Origin: Sanchytrium tribonematis
Lineage: Eukaryota > Sanchytriomycota > Sanchytriomycetes > Sanchytriales > Sanchytriaceae
Assembly: GCA_018985235.1 (NCBI GenBank)
Contig: JADGIG010000003.1
Coordinates: forward strand, 1-64,000
DNA length: 64,000 bases
Direction of reading: 5' to 3'
Positions 38,435 through 48,684 of this stretch are shown one piece after another. Made by a program: the position numbers and the translations under genes. Position 1 is the stretch's first letter. Every line of letters begins with the position of its first letter. A model generated the notes under the pieces. That model was given only the letters and a program-made list of their open reading frames with translations, searched no databases and was not told the DNA's origin.

Positions 38435-39199
38435 ATGACACTCGAGGCATTTGGATTTAAAAGGGTTGCAATAGAAGACCGAGAAGCTAAAAGGACTAAA
38501 CTAGAAAGTGATAACCAGGAAAACGACTTGGTTGAAACTTTTATCCCAACATCATGGAAATTGGTATTGCAAAAAGAATTTCGAAAGGATTATTTTTTGA
38601 AATTGGAAAAGCTTGTGGATGAAGACAGAAAAAAGTTTGAGGTTTACCCGCCTCCTGAGAAGGTTTTTGCATCTCTTGCCGTCAAATTTGAAGATGTTAA
38701 AGTCGTCATCCTGGGGCAAGACCCCTATCATGGACCTAATCAGGCTATGGGACTTTCATTTAGTGTCCAGAAAGAAATTTCAATTCCTCCCTCCCTTCGC
38801 AACATATACCTAGAATTGAAATCCGATTTAGGAATTGAAATTGCGAAGCATGGGGATTTAACGGCTTGGTCAAAGGAGGGTGTATTACTCCTAAATGCTT
38901 CTTTGACTGTCAGAAAAAATTCGCCTAATAGTCATAAAGACTTTGGATGGTATAAATTCACCGATGTAATAATTAAGGAAATTAATTCCAAGAGGGAAAA
39001 TGTTGTTTTTATGTTATGGGGCAGTTTCGCACAACAGAAGGCTAAAATGATTGACTCCAAAAGACATTTAGTATTGAAATCTCCCCATCCTTCTCCATTT
39101 TCTGCCCATAAAGGATTTCTAGGCAATAAGCATTTCTCGAAAGCAAATGACTACTTAAAAGCGAAGAGTAAGGAACCCGTTAATTGGAAAATTGAGTAA
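38435..39199 (+). CDS. UNG: Uracil-DNA glycosylase
   Basis: UNG removes uracil from DNA to start base-excision repair. From ATG at 38435 the protein has 254 residues. The catalytic GQDPYHG lies near 94-100, with the water-activating Asp. GLSFSV, LLLNASLTV and the DNA-intercalating HPSPFSAHKGF (near 212) are all present. The N-terminus (MTLEAFGFKR) resembles a PCNA-binding box with hydrophobic and aromatic positions, followed by a basic cluster (EAKRTKLE) that could be nuclear targeting. The family F1 length and motifs are complete. The earlier TTG of the same frame is not used. Confidence 0.97.
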   Translation: MTLEAFGFKRVAIEDREAKRTKLESDNQENDLVETFIPTSWKLVLQKEFRKDYFLKLEKLVDEDRKKFEVYPPPEKVFASLAVKFEDVKVVILGQDPYHGPNQAMGLSFSVQKEISIPPSLRNIYLELKSDLGIEIAKHGDLTAWSKEGVLLLNASLTVRKNSPNSHKDFGWYKFTDVIIKEINSKRENVVFMLWGSFAQQKAKMIDSKRHLVLKSPHPSPFSAHKGFLGNKHFSKANDYLKAKSKEPVNWKIE

Positions 39200-39218
39200 A
39201 TGTAGATTTTATTTGTAA

Positions 39219-40151
39219 ATGCGGATGAAACGCACAATGGATGGAATTGAATTCTTTTCTGGCATCGGAGCTTGGAATTTGGTCTTCGCCAATTCTCAGT
39301 TCTTATCGTACGAAATAAATTCCAAAGCAAACCACGTCTTTCAATCAAATATAAAATCAAAACCCATTGCCAAAAATTTGGCAACCATAAAGCACCTTCC
39401 TGTAGCTCAAATATGGTGTATGTCCCCGCCTTGCCAACCTTTTACCTCTCAGAAATCATCCAAACAACTCGATTTATCCGATAAAAGAAATGACGCTTTC
39501 TTACATATTATTTTAAATTTTTTAGGAAAATTAAGGCCCAACTATATCTTTATTGAAAATGTGTCTAATTTTAAAGACAGCCAAACCGAAAAAATTCTAC
39601 TTCAGAAGCTACGCGAGCTACAATATGCTTTTGACTTTATAATTTTAAGTCCCACAGACTTTGGAATACCAAATCAACGAAACAGATACTTTTTGTTTGC
39701 CACTTTTGAGAAACCAGAATTCAAATTTGAAATACCACCAAGAATTGAGCTCGGTCCAATATCCTCGTATCTAGATGACCCAAAAATCGTTCCGCAAGAA
39801 TGTTTTCTAACAATCTCTGAAATTGAAAAATATTTTCAAATTTTTGACATTAAGCGTCCTTCAGATAAAACTACGAATTGTTTTACCAAAAATTACTACA
39901 GAATGTTTGAAGGAACTGGAAGTATTCTTCAAACGGAAGGATTTCAACATTTAATCAATGATGAGAACAAACATTATTTAGGTCTTCGTAGATTTACTCC
40001 AACAGAAATTTGCAAGTTATTTGGATTCCCCACATCTTTCAAATTTGATCTTCCTCTGAAGGACCAGTATAAGTTGCTTGGTAATTCTATTAATCTCGTG
40101 GTTTTAAAATATGTGTATCAACAAGCATTTGGTACTGAAAATACTCCTTGA
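39219..40151 (+). CDS. TRDMT1: DNMT2/TRDMT1 tRNA (cytosine-38-C5) methyltransferase
   Basis: This 310-residue enzyme has the DNA-methyltransferase fold but methylates C38 of tRNA-Asp. Motif IV is SPPCQPF (69-75) with catalytic Cys72. ENV (113-115) is motif VI, and IPNQRNRYFLF motif VIII. The diagnostic DNMT2 triplet CFT (221-223) is followed by KNYYRMFEGTGSIL. Motifs IX-X are LRRFTPTEICKLFGFP and LLGNSINL. The SAM loop FFSGIGAWN replaces the usual FSGxGG. No other cytosine methyltransferase is in the window. ATG at 39219 could be replaced by MDGIEFF a few codons later; this does not change the core. Confidence 0.96.
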   Translation: MRMKRTMDGIEFFSGIGAWNLVFANSQFLSYEINSKANHVFQSNIKSKPIAKNLATIKHLPVAQIWCMSPPCQPFTSQKSSKQLDLSDKRNDAFLHIILNFLGKLRPNYIFIENVSNFKDSQTEKILLQKLRELQYAFDFIILSPTDFGIPNQRNRYFLFATFEKPEFKFEIPPRIELGPISSYLDDPKIVPQECFLTISEIEKYFQIFDIKRPSDKTTNCFTKNYYRMFEGTGSILQTEGFQHLINDENKHYLGLRRFTPTEICKLFGFPTSFKFDLPLKDQYKLLGNSINLVVLKYVYQQAFGTENTP

Positions 40152-40161
40152 AATTGTAAAT

Positions 40162-41004
40162 ATGCTACAACTGGATTGTAAGCCATTGATACCCTTAATC
40201 AATTGTCTAGTTAAAATAAATACTGAATTTAGCTGTCAGATAACAGAAGAAGGCTGTAAATTTACTGCTTGTAATAAATCAAGGACTGTTTATAGTGAAT
40301 GCAAAGTCTCTCCCAATGTTATGACAATCATTGAAGCTACAAATGTCAGTACATTCATTGTGAATTCTATTTCGTTTTCACAGGTCATTCAGCATTTCGA
40401 CAGCCTTTATTTAATTGTAGAAGAAGATTACATTAATTTCAAAAATACGACACTCGATACAATATTTAGTTTACCACAAATCACAGAAATAGAGACTGTC
40501 GAATTGGAATATAGCAAATTCGACTTGCTTGGTCTTGTTCGAATATTGCCACATATGAATTGGAATGTGCTATTAAATTCACCAATTTTGCACTTTGTTT
40601 CTAATGGCAACTCTATCGAACTGTCTACTGACACTCATGGAATGGAAACCAAAATCAACATATACCCTCATGACTGTGATTCCTTTGAATCTATTGATTT
40701 GAATTGCTTAATGCCTTTTCCTATCATGAATCATTTGTTACATCTAGCGCAAATGATCAAAAAACCAATTAATTGGTATTTTCAAAGTGGAGATCCTATG
40801 GTAGTTTCTGTGGATATGGCGGATTGCTTTGATTTGGACGTAGTGATTTCCATTAACGAAGAAATGGAGCAAAATATCGTATATGAAGACTGTCCAGACG
40901 TAAAAGAAGAATCCACCATTGACGATGAGATAACGACTTTAATGAGAGAGTCTAACCAGGTCGGAGTAATTCCTAGGCCACTTAAGAAAATGAAATACAA
41001 ATAA
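40162..41004 (+). CDS. RAD9-like checkpoint clamp subunit (PCNA fold)
   Basis: From ATG at 40162 the protein has 280 residues and a PCNA-like clamp fold. KPLIPLINCLVKI followed by GCKFTACNKSRTVYSEC resembles the opening of RAD9. DPMVVSVDMADCFDLDVVIS (around 215) matches the last beta strands of the second clamp domain. RAD9, RAD1 and HUS1 share this fold and form the 9-1-1 complex, which activates ATR signalling. RAD9 is favoured by the start block, and the tail is short and acidic, without a long phosphorylated region. The first in-frame codon at 40111 lies in DNMT2's end. HUS1 or a divergent PCNA remain alternatives. Confidence 0.55.
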   Translation: MLQLDCKPLIPLINCLVKINTEFSCQITEEGCKFTACNKSRTVYSECKVSPNVMTIIEATNVSTFIVNSISFSQVIQHFDSLYLIVEEDYINFKNTTLDTIFSLPQITEIETVELEYSKFDLLGLVRILPHMNWNVLLNSPILHFVSNGNSIELSTDTHGMETKINIYPHDCDSFESIDLNCLMPFPIMNHLLHLAQMIKKPINWYFQSGDPMVVSVDMADCFDLDVVISINEEMEQNIVYEDCPDVKEESTIDDEITTLMRESNQVGVIPRPLKKMKYK

Positions 41005-41164
41005 AAATGCCATGCGGAATATGATTTCATCTTTAAAAAAGACAAAGATTAGTGAAAAATACATTGACTGACCTTCATTTAATTTGTCAAAAATTTCAAC
41101 TTTAAAATCTTTTGTGTCCATCAAAACTTAAAACATTTTATGGGAGAAAATTAGAAACATTGAA

Positions 41165-41623
41165 ATGTCTCACCGAAAAACTGATGATAAAGCTAATAAA
41201 GCCCTTGATGCTCAAATCGATTCTGGCGAAGACGAAGAATTAGAATCCCAAGTTGCAATAAATCAGGCAGAAATGCAAAATAGCGCAGCCAAGCTTAAAC
41301 AAGAAGTACAGTCATTTTTACAAAGAGGAAGCGCCGAAGATGCCATGAAAGCAGCTTGCAAAATCTCTTCTAAAGAAGTGATTGAAATTTTAGTTCCAGT
41401 GTTTAACGACATTGTAGCAGGTGGAAAATTGGCAAGTGATAAGTTTGTAAATTCTTTAAATGCAAATGAATTAGACGTTTGCATGAAGTATATTTATAAG
41501 AGCATGGAGCTGTTAACAAAAGGAACTTCTGTCAATATATCCAACGTTTTGGCACTTCATGAAAAAGTCGTACAAGCAGCCGGTGTTGGTGCAATTGTGC
41601 GTGTCATTTCAGATACAAATTAA
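41165..41623 (+). CDS. ARPC5: ARPC5, Arp2/3 complex p16 subunit
   Basis: This 152-residue helical protein matches ARPC5, the smallest part of the Arp2/3 actin nucleator. The C-terminal block (MKYIYKSMELL at about 110, ALHEKVVQAAGVGAIVRVISD at about 127-147) fits the family's signature of a HEKxxxxxGVGxIVRVLTD pattern. The N-terminal acidic, low-complexity part is also typical. With the WASP gene at 28464 this shows that branched actin assembly is present. The 160 bases upstream hold no other clear gene. Confidence 0.9.
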   Translation: MSHRKTDDKANKALDAQIDSGEDEELESQVAINQAEMQNSAAKLKQEVQSFLQRGSAEDAMKAACKISSKEVIEILVPVFNDIVAGGKLASDKFVNSLNANELDVCMKYIYKSMELLTKGTSVNISNVLALHEKVVQAAGVGAIVRVISDTN

Positions 41624-41637
41624 ATAAAAATTTACTG

Positions 41638-44600
41638 CTATTCGGAATCTTCCGCAAAAGAGGATTCATCAGAGTCTATTATTACAAGACGAGGCTCTGG
41701 TTCTTGAACAGACTGAGTCGACTCTGTAAATTCTGATAATTGTTCATCAACCAACTTTTGCGCGTTTTCGTCTGCAATTTCTGTTTCCATCAACGCCTTC
41801 AACTCCACGATTTTCTCTTGAGTGAGTATTTCTAAAAAATTTGCGTCGTCATATACTTGAGATCCTTCAATATTAAAAATTCGCGCATTATCAAACATAA
41901 GCTTTAAATCCTTCGCTACATCATCGAGAGAAATATAAGCAAATCTACCTATTCGTTTTTTAATCTCAGCGATGGAAATTGGTCTTTTAATTTGGATATA
42001 ATAGGTAGGGTAATCCACTCGTGATGGTAGACTTAAAAACAAATACGCTCTCTGTCTATCATAATCCTCAGAATTATCCATTTCTGATTCTATTGCATCA
42101 ATTAAATCTAAAGCAAACCTAGAAATATGATTGTTTTCTAGTTTTTGCTTCTTCAGCGGCTGAGTGGCTCTTGCAGCTGCTCTTCGCTTAGGCGTCATTG
42201 GATTTGAATCATCTTCAATCATTTTATCGACGTACTCTTCTTCCGTCATTGTGTCGTCGTAATTGACTTGACGCTTTTTCGCAGCACGACCAAAAACATC
42301 GGGATCATCTGTTCTATTCAAAGACAGCGGATTGAATTCAGATTTATATGCTTCTGGCAGCTCTTCAAACGTCATAAGCCGACTAGGCATAGATCCTTGG
42401 TTACCATTTCGCTGCCATTCTTCATCATCCTTTGATTGCCTCTCGTGATCCATTTTTCTAAAAAAGTCTAATTCGTGTTCATTTCTAGCAAGCATTTCAT
42501 TCAATTCTTCGTCATCTTGAGTGTCTCCAACATTGTCTTGTTTCCTATCCAGTTCTAACAAACCTCTCAAGAATGTCTCTCTTTCTTCAGCAGTGCTTCT
42601 ATTGTCAAACTTACCAGCCTGAATAATCTTTCCGTCCATGTCTAATTTAAATTGCGCACGTTCCAATATTTTTTCTTCAACACTATTGCTACTAATCAAT
42701 CGAAAAATTCTGACTTCGTGCTTTTGGCCAATTCTGTGAGCACGATCTTGAGCTTGAAGATCCTGATGAGGATTCCAATCGGAATCAAATATGATGACCG
42801 TGTCAGCAGATTGTCTAAATTAATTAAAATTACAAATTCAAGCCAAGACCACCGGCACGAGTACTTAATATGAATAGTTGATATGGTGAGTTTTCTTCAT
42901 TGAATTTTTTTAATAATTCTCCTCGATCCTCTGACTTAGTTGAGCCGTCCAATCTCAGGTAATTGAAGCCACGATACAAGCAAAGATCTTCCATGATAGT
43001 CATTACTTGTGTCATTTGAAAAAACATCAAAACTCGATGCTTAGTGTTAAAAAGTTTTGGCAAAATTCTGTCCAATAGTTCGAATTTTCCAGAACTTCTG
43101 TAAATCAGATTATTTGTCATTTTCGAGGGATTTATGGTCATTTCGACCTCTTGGAAAACAAACGGGTGATTGCAAATTTTTCGCAATTGCATAATTGTAT
43201 TATTTAGACCCTTTATACCGGTAAAACCTTTTCCTTGTTCGTCTTTTGCAGTGAACAGACAATTGTGTAGTCTCATTTGTTCGTACAATTTGTCTTGGAT
43301 AGCGCTAAAGGGTGTTTTGATGACTCTTTCAATTTTGTCTGGCAATTCGCTTTCAACATCTTTCTTCAAACGTCTCAATAAAAATGGCCGAAGAACTTTG
43401 TGCAATCTCTTGATAATCAAAAGAGACTCTTCTTCGCTCAGTTCAATATTACTAACCCCAAATGGAGCTGAAAACCATTCATCAAAGCTCTTATCGCTAT
43501 TGAATATTTTTGGTAGAATAAAATTTAAAATACTCCAAAGTTCTTGCAAATTGTTTTGTAATGGTGTTCCAGTTAATATCAATCTGAATCTAGATGAATA
43601 TTGGGAATTTAAAGTTATAGCTAATTTGGAATTACTATTTTTCATTCTGTGTCCCTCGTCTATGATGGTATATAGCCATTTAACAGGTTTAAGAATATGT
43701 TTATCCTTGATAATATATTCAAATGTAGTCAACAAGACTACAAATTGTCGTTGCTTTATTTGATACTGCAACTGTTTTCTGGCATTCGGAGAGCCTTTAT
43801 ACCCTATAACGGTAATACTAGGAGCCCATTTAGCAAATTCATTTGTCCAATTGCTTAATGTGCTAAGTGGGACAATTATTAAATAGGGACCCATTTGTTG
43901 CTTCACGGATATTAAATAACTGATAAGAGCTATACTTTGAATAGTTTTACCCAGACCCATTTCATCAGCTAATATTCCGTTAAGCCTATTGTTATAAAGA
44001 CTCACCATCCACTCCAAACCTCTAACTTGATAATCCTTTAAAGTGCCACCAATTAAATTGGAAGGTTGCATAACGTTTTCTTTAACATAATGAGCCGTAT
44101 CATAGTAGTCTTGATCTGGTATTTCTTCCTCATCATCCTCATTATCAGTAACGGTTGTTTGTTTGGCCTTCAAAATAAAATTCTTCTGAATTCTCATTTT
44201 TACCATCAGTTCTTCAATAAACGTGTTTGTCTGTTTAAGAAGCTTAGAAATACGATTGTCTTTTGTTTTACTGACTAACTTCAAATATTCTTCCTCATTG
44301 TCCTGCTTTAATGCATTCAGACGCTGCTGTTTAATAACTTGTTGCTGTTCTTTGTAAATTTTGATTAAATTGGAATGTTGATTTAAAATATGTTTATGTA
44401 ATTTTTGCTTTCCGGTATCAGTGGTAATTTTTTGTCCATGTAATAAAATTGAATTCAAATATTGTTTTTGCACCTGCTTTTGCTGAAATTCAATGGATTG
44501 TTCATATTGCTGATGATATGCTAAGACTTCTTCAATAGTATGATTAACAGGAATGTGCTGTGTGTAGTCAACATAATCGACTAAAAGTGGGTCATATCCA

Positions 44601-44761
44601 TTTTCATATGGATAGTAGGGAATGGCATTGTCCAATATCGCATAGCTTAGATTGTTTTGATATAATATAAATCTGACTAGAGCATTGCTTTGATCCATTA
44701 GGTGGTAGTCATTTGGGAAGTGCTTGTCCAAATAAAAAAAAGCTTGGGTGTTTGAACTCAT
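41638..44761 (-). CDS. SWI/SNF-type remodelling ATPase, STH1/BRG1-like (two exons)
   Basis: Exon 1 is 44761-42834 and exon 2 is 42814-41638, giving 1034 residues. It has an HSA-like basic helix, a SNF2 ATPase with [10 protein letters not shown] (near 266), DEGH and [10 protein letters not shown], and a C-lobe ending in [29 protein letters not shown], a SnAC-like region and a C-terminal bromodomain ([15 protein letters not shown] and [12 protein letters not shown], about 870-930) follow. This order fits STH1/SNF2/BRG1 rather than ISWI or CHD. The intron interrupts motif V of the helicase (GLNLQSAD). Without splicing the C-lobe and bromodomain are lost. It is convergent with ARPC5, 14 bases apart. 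Confidence 0.95.
42815..42833 (-). other. 19-nt spliceosomal intron in BRG1-like gene
   Basis: The intron reads gtaattttaattaatttag. It is phase 2: TT joins A, rebuilding GLNLQSADTVI of SNF2 motif V. TAAT is the TNAY element. Unspliced message stops at TAA. Confidence 0.97.
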
Positions 44762-44907
44762 ATTTTAAAATCTGTTAGAAGGAGAAAAGTTCAAGCTTTT
44801 ACAAATTTTTCTTGTCCTGTTACTTGATAGCGGTAATATAAAATACATGAAGCGACAAGTAGAAAAAGAGAAAGTCTTTTACTTTCAATTTTATTAATTA
44901 CAAAGTT

Positions 44908-45807
44908 TCACCTCAGAAATAGCATTTGCTCGATCTCATCCTCGTAATCGTCCACTTCAATCTCTATAATCTCAAGATAATCTAATTTTGAGCCTTTTGG
45001 TTTGTCCAAGGTTATAAACTGCGTGAAGGATTCATGTTCAATAACATTTTGATCAAGCAAATCTGTATTAATATTTAACTGTTGATTTCCAACTTTACAG
45101 GAAAATTTATAATGCATATGGGACGAGACCCAGAATTTGGGACGAAATTTTTGAATCAGCTTTAATGTATAAGGACTGCCTAATTTAAAATTATCTATGT
45201 CTTCTTTAAACCAAGGGCGATCATTTACAATTCTATTTTTGTCGCCATAAAATGCAATATTTGCAGGCCAGTCATGGCTCAATCCTATGTCAAAGCTGCC
45301 TGAAAAATTATTAAGCAATTCATATTCTTCTTTTCTTGTGTGGTAAATTTTGCGCATGGTGTCATTATTTAAGGGAGCCTTTTCGTTTCTTGGCAGATTA
45401 AAATCCTGTTCTTTATAGATACCCGACCAACCACAGATCCCAACACCCTTAGCTTTAATTATATTACAATAACCCATATAATAAAAATTTGGAATTAGAA
45501 AACCTCCCTTGGAAAAGTCCATTAAATATTCAGAACATTCGTGATTTCCTCCTATTGCAATTGTTAGTATTGGGATTGGATCTCCATGGTAATAGTGATG
45601 AAAATCACCTAGCTTTTTATATTTTTCTGGCACAGCCATACTGCTTAAATCGTTTTTATTTCTTGCCGTTTGCAAATCTCCCGTCAATAAGACTACATCA
45701 ATTTTTCGCCCAACACGTTCCTCAAATTGCTGCAGGGTGTTGTAAATTCTATGCAGTTCACCGTGTACACATCCTACCAATGCTACCATTTTTGTACTTT
45801 TAGCCAT
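44908..45807 (-). CDS. DBR1: DBR1, RNA lariat debranching enzyme
   Basis: DBR1 cuts the 2'-5' bond of intron lariats. The 299-residue protein keeps the metallophosphoesterase residues: Cys13/His15 (GCVHGEL), Asp44 (GDLQ), GNHE (87-90), His178 (LSHDWP) and His230/His232 (SSHMHYKF). The lariat-recognition block is seen in GGFLIPNFYYMG and ICGWSGIYK. The GCVHG form with Cys is as in Entamoeba. The C-terminal extension of animal and fungal DBR1 (300 residues and more) is missing, so only the catalytic unit is kept. It sits in a genome whose introns would make lariats of only 14 nt plus a tail of about 5 nt. Confidence 0.95.
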   Translation of the reverse strand: MAKSTKMVALVGCVHGELHRIYNTLQQFEERVGRKIDVVLLTGDLQTARNKNDLSSMAVPEKYKKLGDFHHYYHGDPIPILTIAIGGNHECSEYLMDFSKGGFLIPNFYYMGYCNIIKAKGVGICGWSGIYKEQDFNLPRNEKAPLNNDTMRKIYHTRKEEYELLNNFSGSFDIGLSHDWPANIAFYGDKNRIVNDRPWFKEDIDNFKLGSPYTLKLIQKFRPKFWVSSHMHYKFSCKVGNQQLNINTDLLDQNVIEHESFTQFITLDKPKGSKLDYLEIIEIEVDDYEDEIEQMLFLR

Positions 45808-45834
45808 TTCACTTCCGTGTTTTGATATTTTGAA

Positions 45835-48675
45835 ATGAGTGATTCATTTTTTGATGATAGCGAATTTGATAGACTGGCTGAGACTGAAATGAAGAAAAAA
45901 AAGAAAACTCATCATTTATTTTGGAGTAGGTTGCATCAGATGAAAGTTTTATCTGTGAAAATTCAAGCCTCAGAAACTATTTTAATTTGCAGCGAGAATC
46001 AAATTATATTTCTGACGCATCAGTGGAAGAATTGTAAATTTAAACCCGGTCAGCAATTAAATGTCATTGGAAAAGGATATTACAATAATGATAAAACGGA
46101 ATTTCATATTAATAACGAACAAGGATTAATTATTGTAGAACCGCAAATACTTATAAATGTGACAGATATTACCTCTTCATTATTTTGCACTCGTCAAGGA
46201 ATTCTTAATAATTTATTTCTAAAAAATGGGCTTCTACCTTTCGGGAAAAAAGACTATTCAATCAAGATGATAGAAGGCACAGTTATACATAAAATATTAC
46301 AAGAATGTCTGCAGAAAAAAGACTTCAGTCTTAATTTAGTCGCCGAAATTTTAGACCGCGCAATCGTCGAGCTTATACCCACGTTTTATCAAATGAAAGT
46401 TGAGGAATCAACTTTTAGGCAAAAAATTTTGAACATATTTTACACATCAGACCAACTCAAATTGATAACAAATGGAACAGATATTATAAATAGAGCAGTT
46501 GCTTTAATACCGGACAGAGAAAATTCAACTGTGAACCTTTCAAACGAAAGATCACATTTGTCAGCTCCAACCTTGATTCAAACATTAGTGGTTGATGAGG
46601 TGATAGATATTGAGCAGGATATGTCCTCAATAATCTTTGGAATGCGAGCCAAAGCAGATGTAGTGGGCCACGTCAGAATTCATCAATCGTCGGATGAATA
46701 CGGTGATCTTACCTCTCCTTCTATAGTAGCTCCCGTGGAGATCAAAACCGGAAAATGTAGACAATCAGACTGTGCTCAATTGTCTCTTTATCTATTACTA
46801 ATGAGTGAAAAGTATTGCTCTGAAATTGACAATGGTTGCCTTTTGTATATTGATGAGAAGATTCTTTTGGTTCCGTTAAAAGTCGACGAATTAAGGTCAT
46901 TGCTGATTCAACGTCACTTGATAGTTGAAGCTCTAGAAATGGGAACATATAATCACATTTTAGGCCAGGAAAGTTGTATAAAGTGTAGTATGAACATTGC
47001 ATGTGCTTCGATTTATACAAGCGTTGAAAACAAGCCAATCTCGAGTTTTGGTGTTGAGGAATTTAAATCAAAATTCCCACTTAACTCTGTATTGTTAAAG
47101 GTGTTCAATCAATTCATAGATGCATTCAACTTGATCAACTGTGATGATTACAAGCAAAGAAATTGTATAGCCAATGTTGACGAGAAGCTGCTAGACTCGG
47201 GTAAAAAATGTATTATAACTTTAGTAGAACCATACTTAGACGATAGGGTGAAGACCGTTAACATATATATAAATAGATTATTGCGTGGGCACGGTTATGT
47301 GCAGTCTTACGATCCATTCATTGTAGATATCGTCAGCGGTGATTTCACAAATGATATAGATTCTAATGTTGAAATCGAAAAGTGTACGAATCACTATTTT
47401 GATCTAAAACTTTATCGAACGTATGTCTTGAATTTTTTAACTCATGGGAAACCAGAACTTAAGAATATATTATTTGGGAAATCTACACATCCAAAGTATT
47501 TAAAAAAATATTCCTACTCGTCAAAAGAATTGAATTTAGAGCAAAATGAAGCCGTTGGAAGAATCTTGAACTGTCAGGACTGCACTCTTGTTGAAGGTTT
47601 TCCTGGAACAGGCAAAAGTAAAGTTATTTGTGAATCTATCAAAGCCATCAAGACAAACATATTGCTTGTGTGTTTAACAAATAACGCGCTGGATAATATC
47701 TTGCTAAGACTTTTAGATTCAAGCACTCCTTTCTTTCGTGTATATGCTAAGGCTGAGTCTGTTCATCCCAAAATTGTCGATTACATGACAAAAATCACAA
47801 AAGATGTCAAAACAACTCACGACTACGCAGAACTAATCAAAGGCATTCATGTATTTGCAACTACGTCGCACAAAATCAGTTCTCCGTTTTTGGAACATAC
47901 AGAATTTGACCTATGCATTATTGACGAGGCTACTCAAATTTCTTTTCCATTGATATTAGGCCCGTTAAGCATGTGTAAGCGTTTCGTGTTAGTCGGAGAT
48001 TCTCACCAGCTTCCTCCAATATTACAACTTCGTGGGTTCCAGCCAAGTGTTTTCGAGCATCTCAGAGTAAAATTTCCTGACAATGCAACTCGACTTACTA
48101 CACAATATCGTATGAATCCCCAGATAATGGACTTTGCAAATGCTTTAGTATACAATAGTCTTTTGAAATTGGGTAAAAAGATCGAAAAGCTTCAATTATA
48201 TATGCAAAATGATATTTTATTTTACAATACTGACTCCCACCATTTCAAAGAGAATCAGGTTGGAGATGCAGTACACAATCATGGTTCTGCACTAGCTTGT
48301 GTCAATATTTGTCGCCTTCTTTCCATTAATCTAGAAAGTCATCAATACTCTATCATTTCACCATATCGTGGACAAATTGAATATCTAAAGACTCAAATTT
48401 CTGATGTGGAGCTTGCCACGATAGATCGCTGGCAAGGTAGGGAAAAGCAAGTTATCATATTTGACACTGTAAAAACGAAAGATTCGAATATTGGAAAATT
48501 ATTACTGGAATGGAGGAGGATCAATGTCGCATTTACTAGAGCAAGGGTAAAATTAATTATTATTGGTAGTGTGGAGTTGCTCTCAGGAGAAAATAGCAAT
48601 GCTTTTTGGAAAGATTGCATCAAATATTTGACTAACTTTGGTTTTATTGAGCCGCTTCCGTCTAATCTTGTGTAA
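45835..48675 (+). CDS. DNA2: DNA2 nuclease-helicase
   Basis: This 946-residue enzyme trims Okazaki flaps and resects DNA ends. The N-terminal OB-like region is followed by the nuclease with GMRAKADVVGHV and PVEIKTGK (about 300-306), giving the D, E and K catalytic set. The iron-sulfur cluster cysteines are at CTRQG (about 136) and CIKCSMNIAC (about 380-389). The SF1 helicase has GFPGTGKS (about 587-594), DEATQ (about 696-700), LVGDSHQLPP, TQYRMN and the final NVAFTRARVKLIIIG. All parts are full and in order; the family's long N-terminal tail is reduced. DBR1 lies head-to-head 27 bases upstream. Convergent FHA-like gene ends 9 bases downstream. Confidence 0.95.
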   Translation: MSDSFFDDSEFDRLAETEMKKKKKTHHLFWSRLHQMKVLSVKIQASETILICSENQIIFLTHQWKNCKFKPGQQLNVIGKGYYNNDKTEFHINNEQGLIIVEPQILINVTDITSSLFCTRQGILNNLFLKNGLLPFGKKDYSIKMIEGTVIHKILQECLQKKDFSLNLVAEILDRAIVELIPTFYQMKVEESTFRQKILNIFYTSDQLKLITNGTDIINRAVALIPDRENSTVNLSNERSHLSAPTLIQTLVVDEVIDIEQDMSSIIFGMRAKADVVGHVRIHQSSDEYGDLTSPSIVAPVEIKTGKCRQSDCAQLSLYLLLMSEKYCSEIDNGCLLYIDEKILLVPLKVDELRSLLIQRHLIVEALEMGTYNHILGQESCIKCSMNIACASIYTSVENKPISSFGVEEFKSKFPLNSVLLKVFNQFIDAFNLINCDDYKQRNCIANVDEKLLDSGKKCIITLVEPYLDDRVKTVNIYINRLLRGHGYVQSYDPFIVDIVSGDFTNDIDSNVEIEKCTNHYFDLKLYRTYVLNFLTHGKPELKNILFGKSTHPKYLKKYSYSSKELNLEQNEAVGRILNCQDCTLVEGFPGTGKSKVICESIKAIKTNILLVCLTNNALDNILLRLLDSSTPFFRVYAKAESVHPKIVDYMTKITKDVKTTHDYAELIKGIHVFATTSHKISSPFLEHTEFDLCIIDEATQISFPLILGPLSMCKRFVLVGDSHQLPPILQLRGFQPSVFEHLRVKFPDNATRLTTQYRMNPQIMDFANALVYNSLLKLGKKIEKLQLYMQNDILFYNTDSHHFKENQVGDAVHNHGSALACVNICRLLSINLESHQYSIISPYRGQIEYLKTQISDVELATIDRWQGREKQVIIFDTVKTKDSNIGKLLLEWRRINVAFTRARVKLIIIGSVELLSGENSNAFWKDCIKYLTNFGFIEPLPSNLV

Positions 48676-48684
48676 AGAAATTAT

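Noticed and set aside
40939-41121. A 61-residue minus-strand frame between RAD9-like and ARPC5
   Set aside because: It overlaps the RAD9-like coding end, has no recognisable family and no consensus intron; probably chance in AT-rich DNA.
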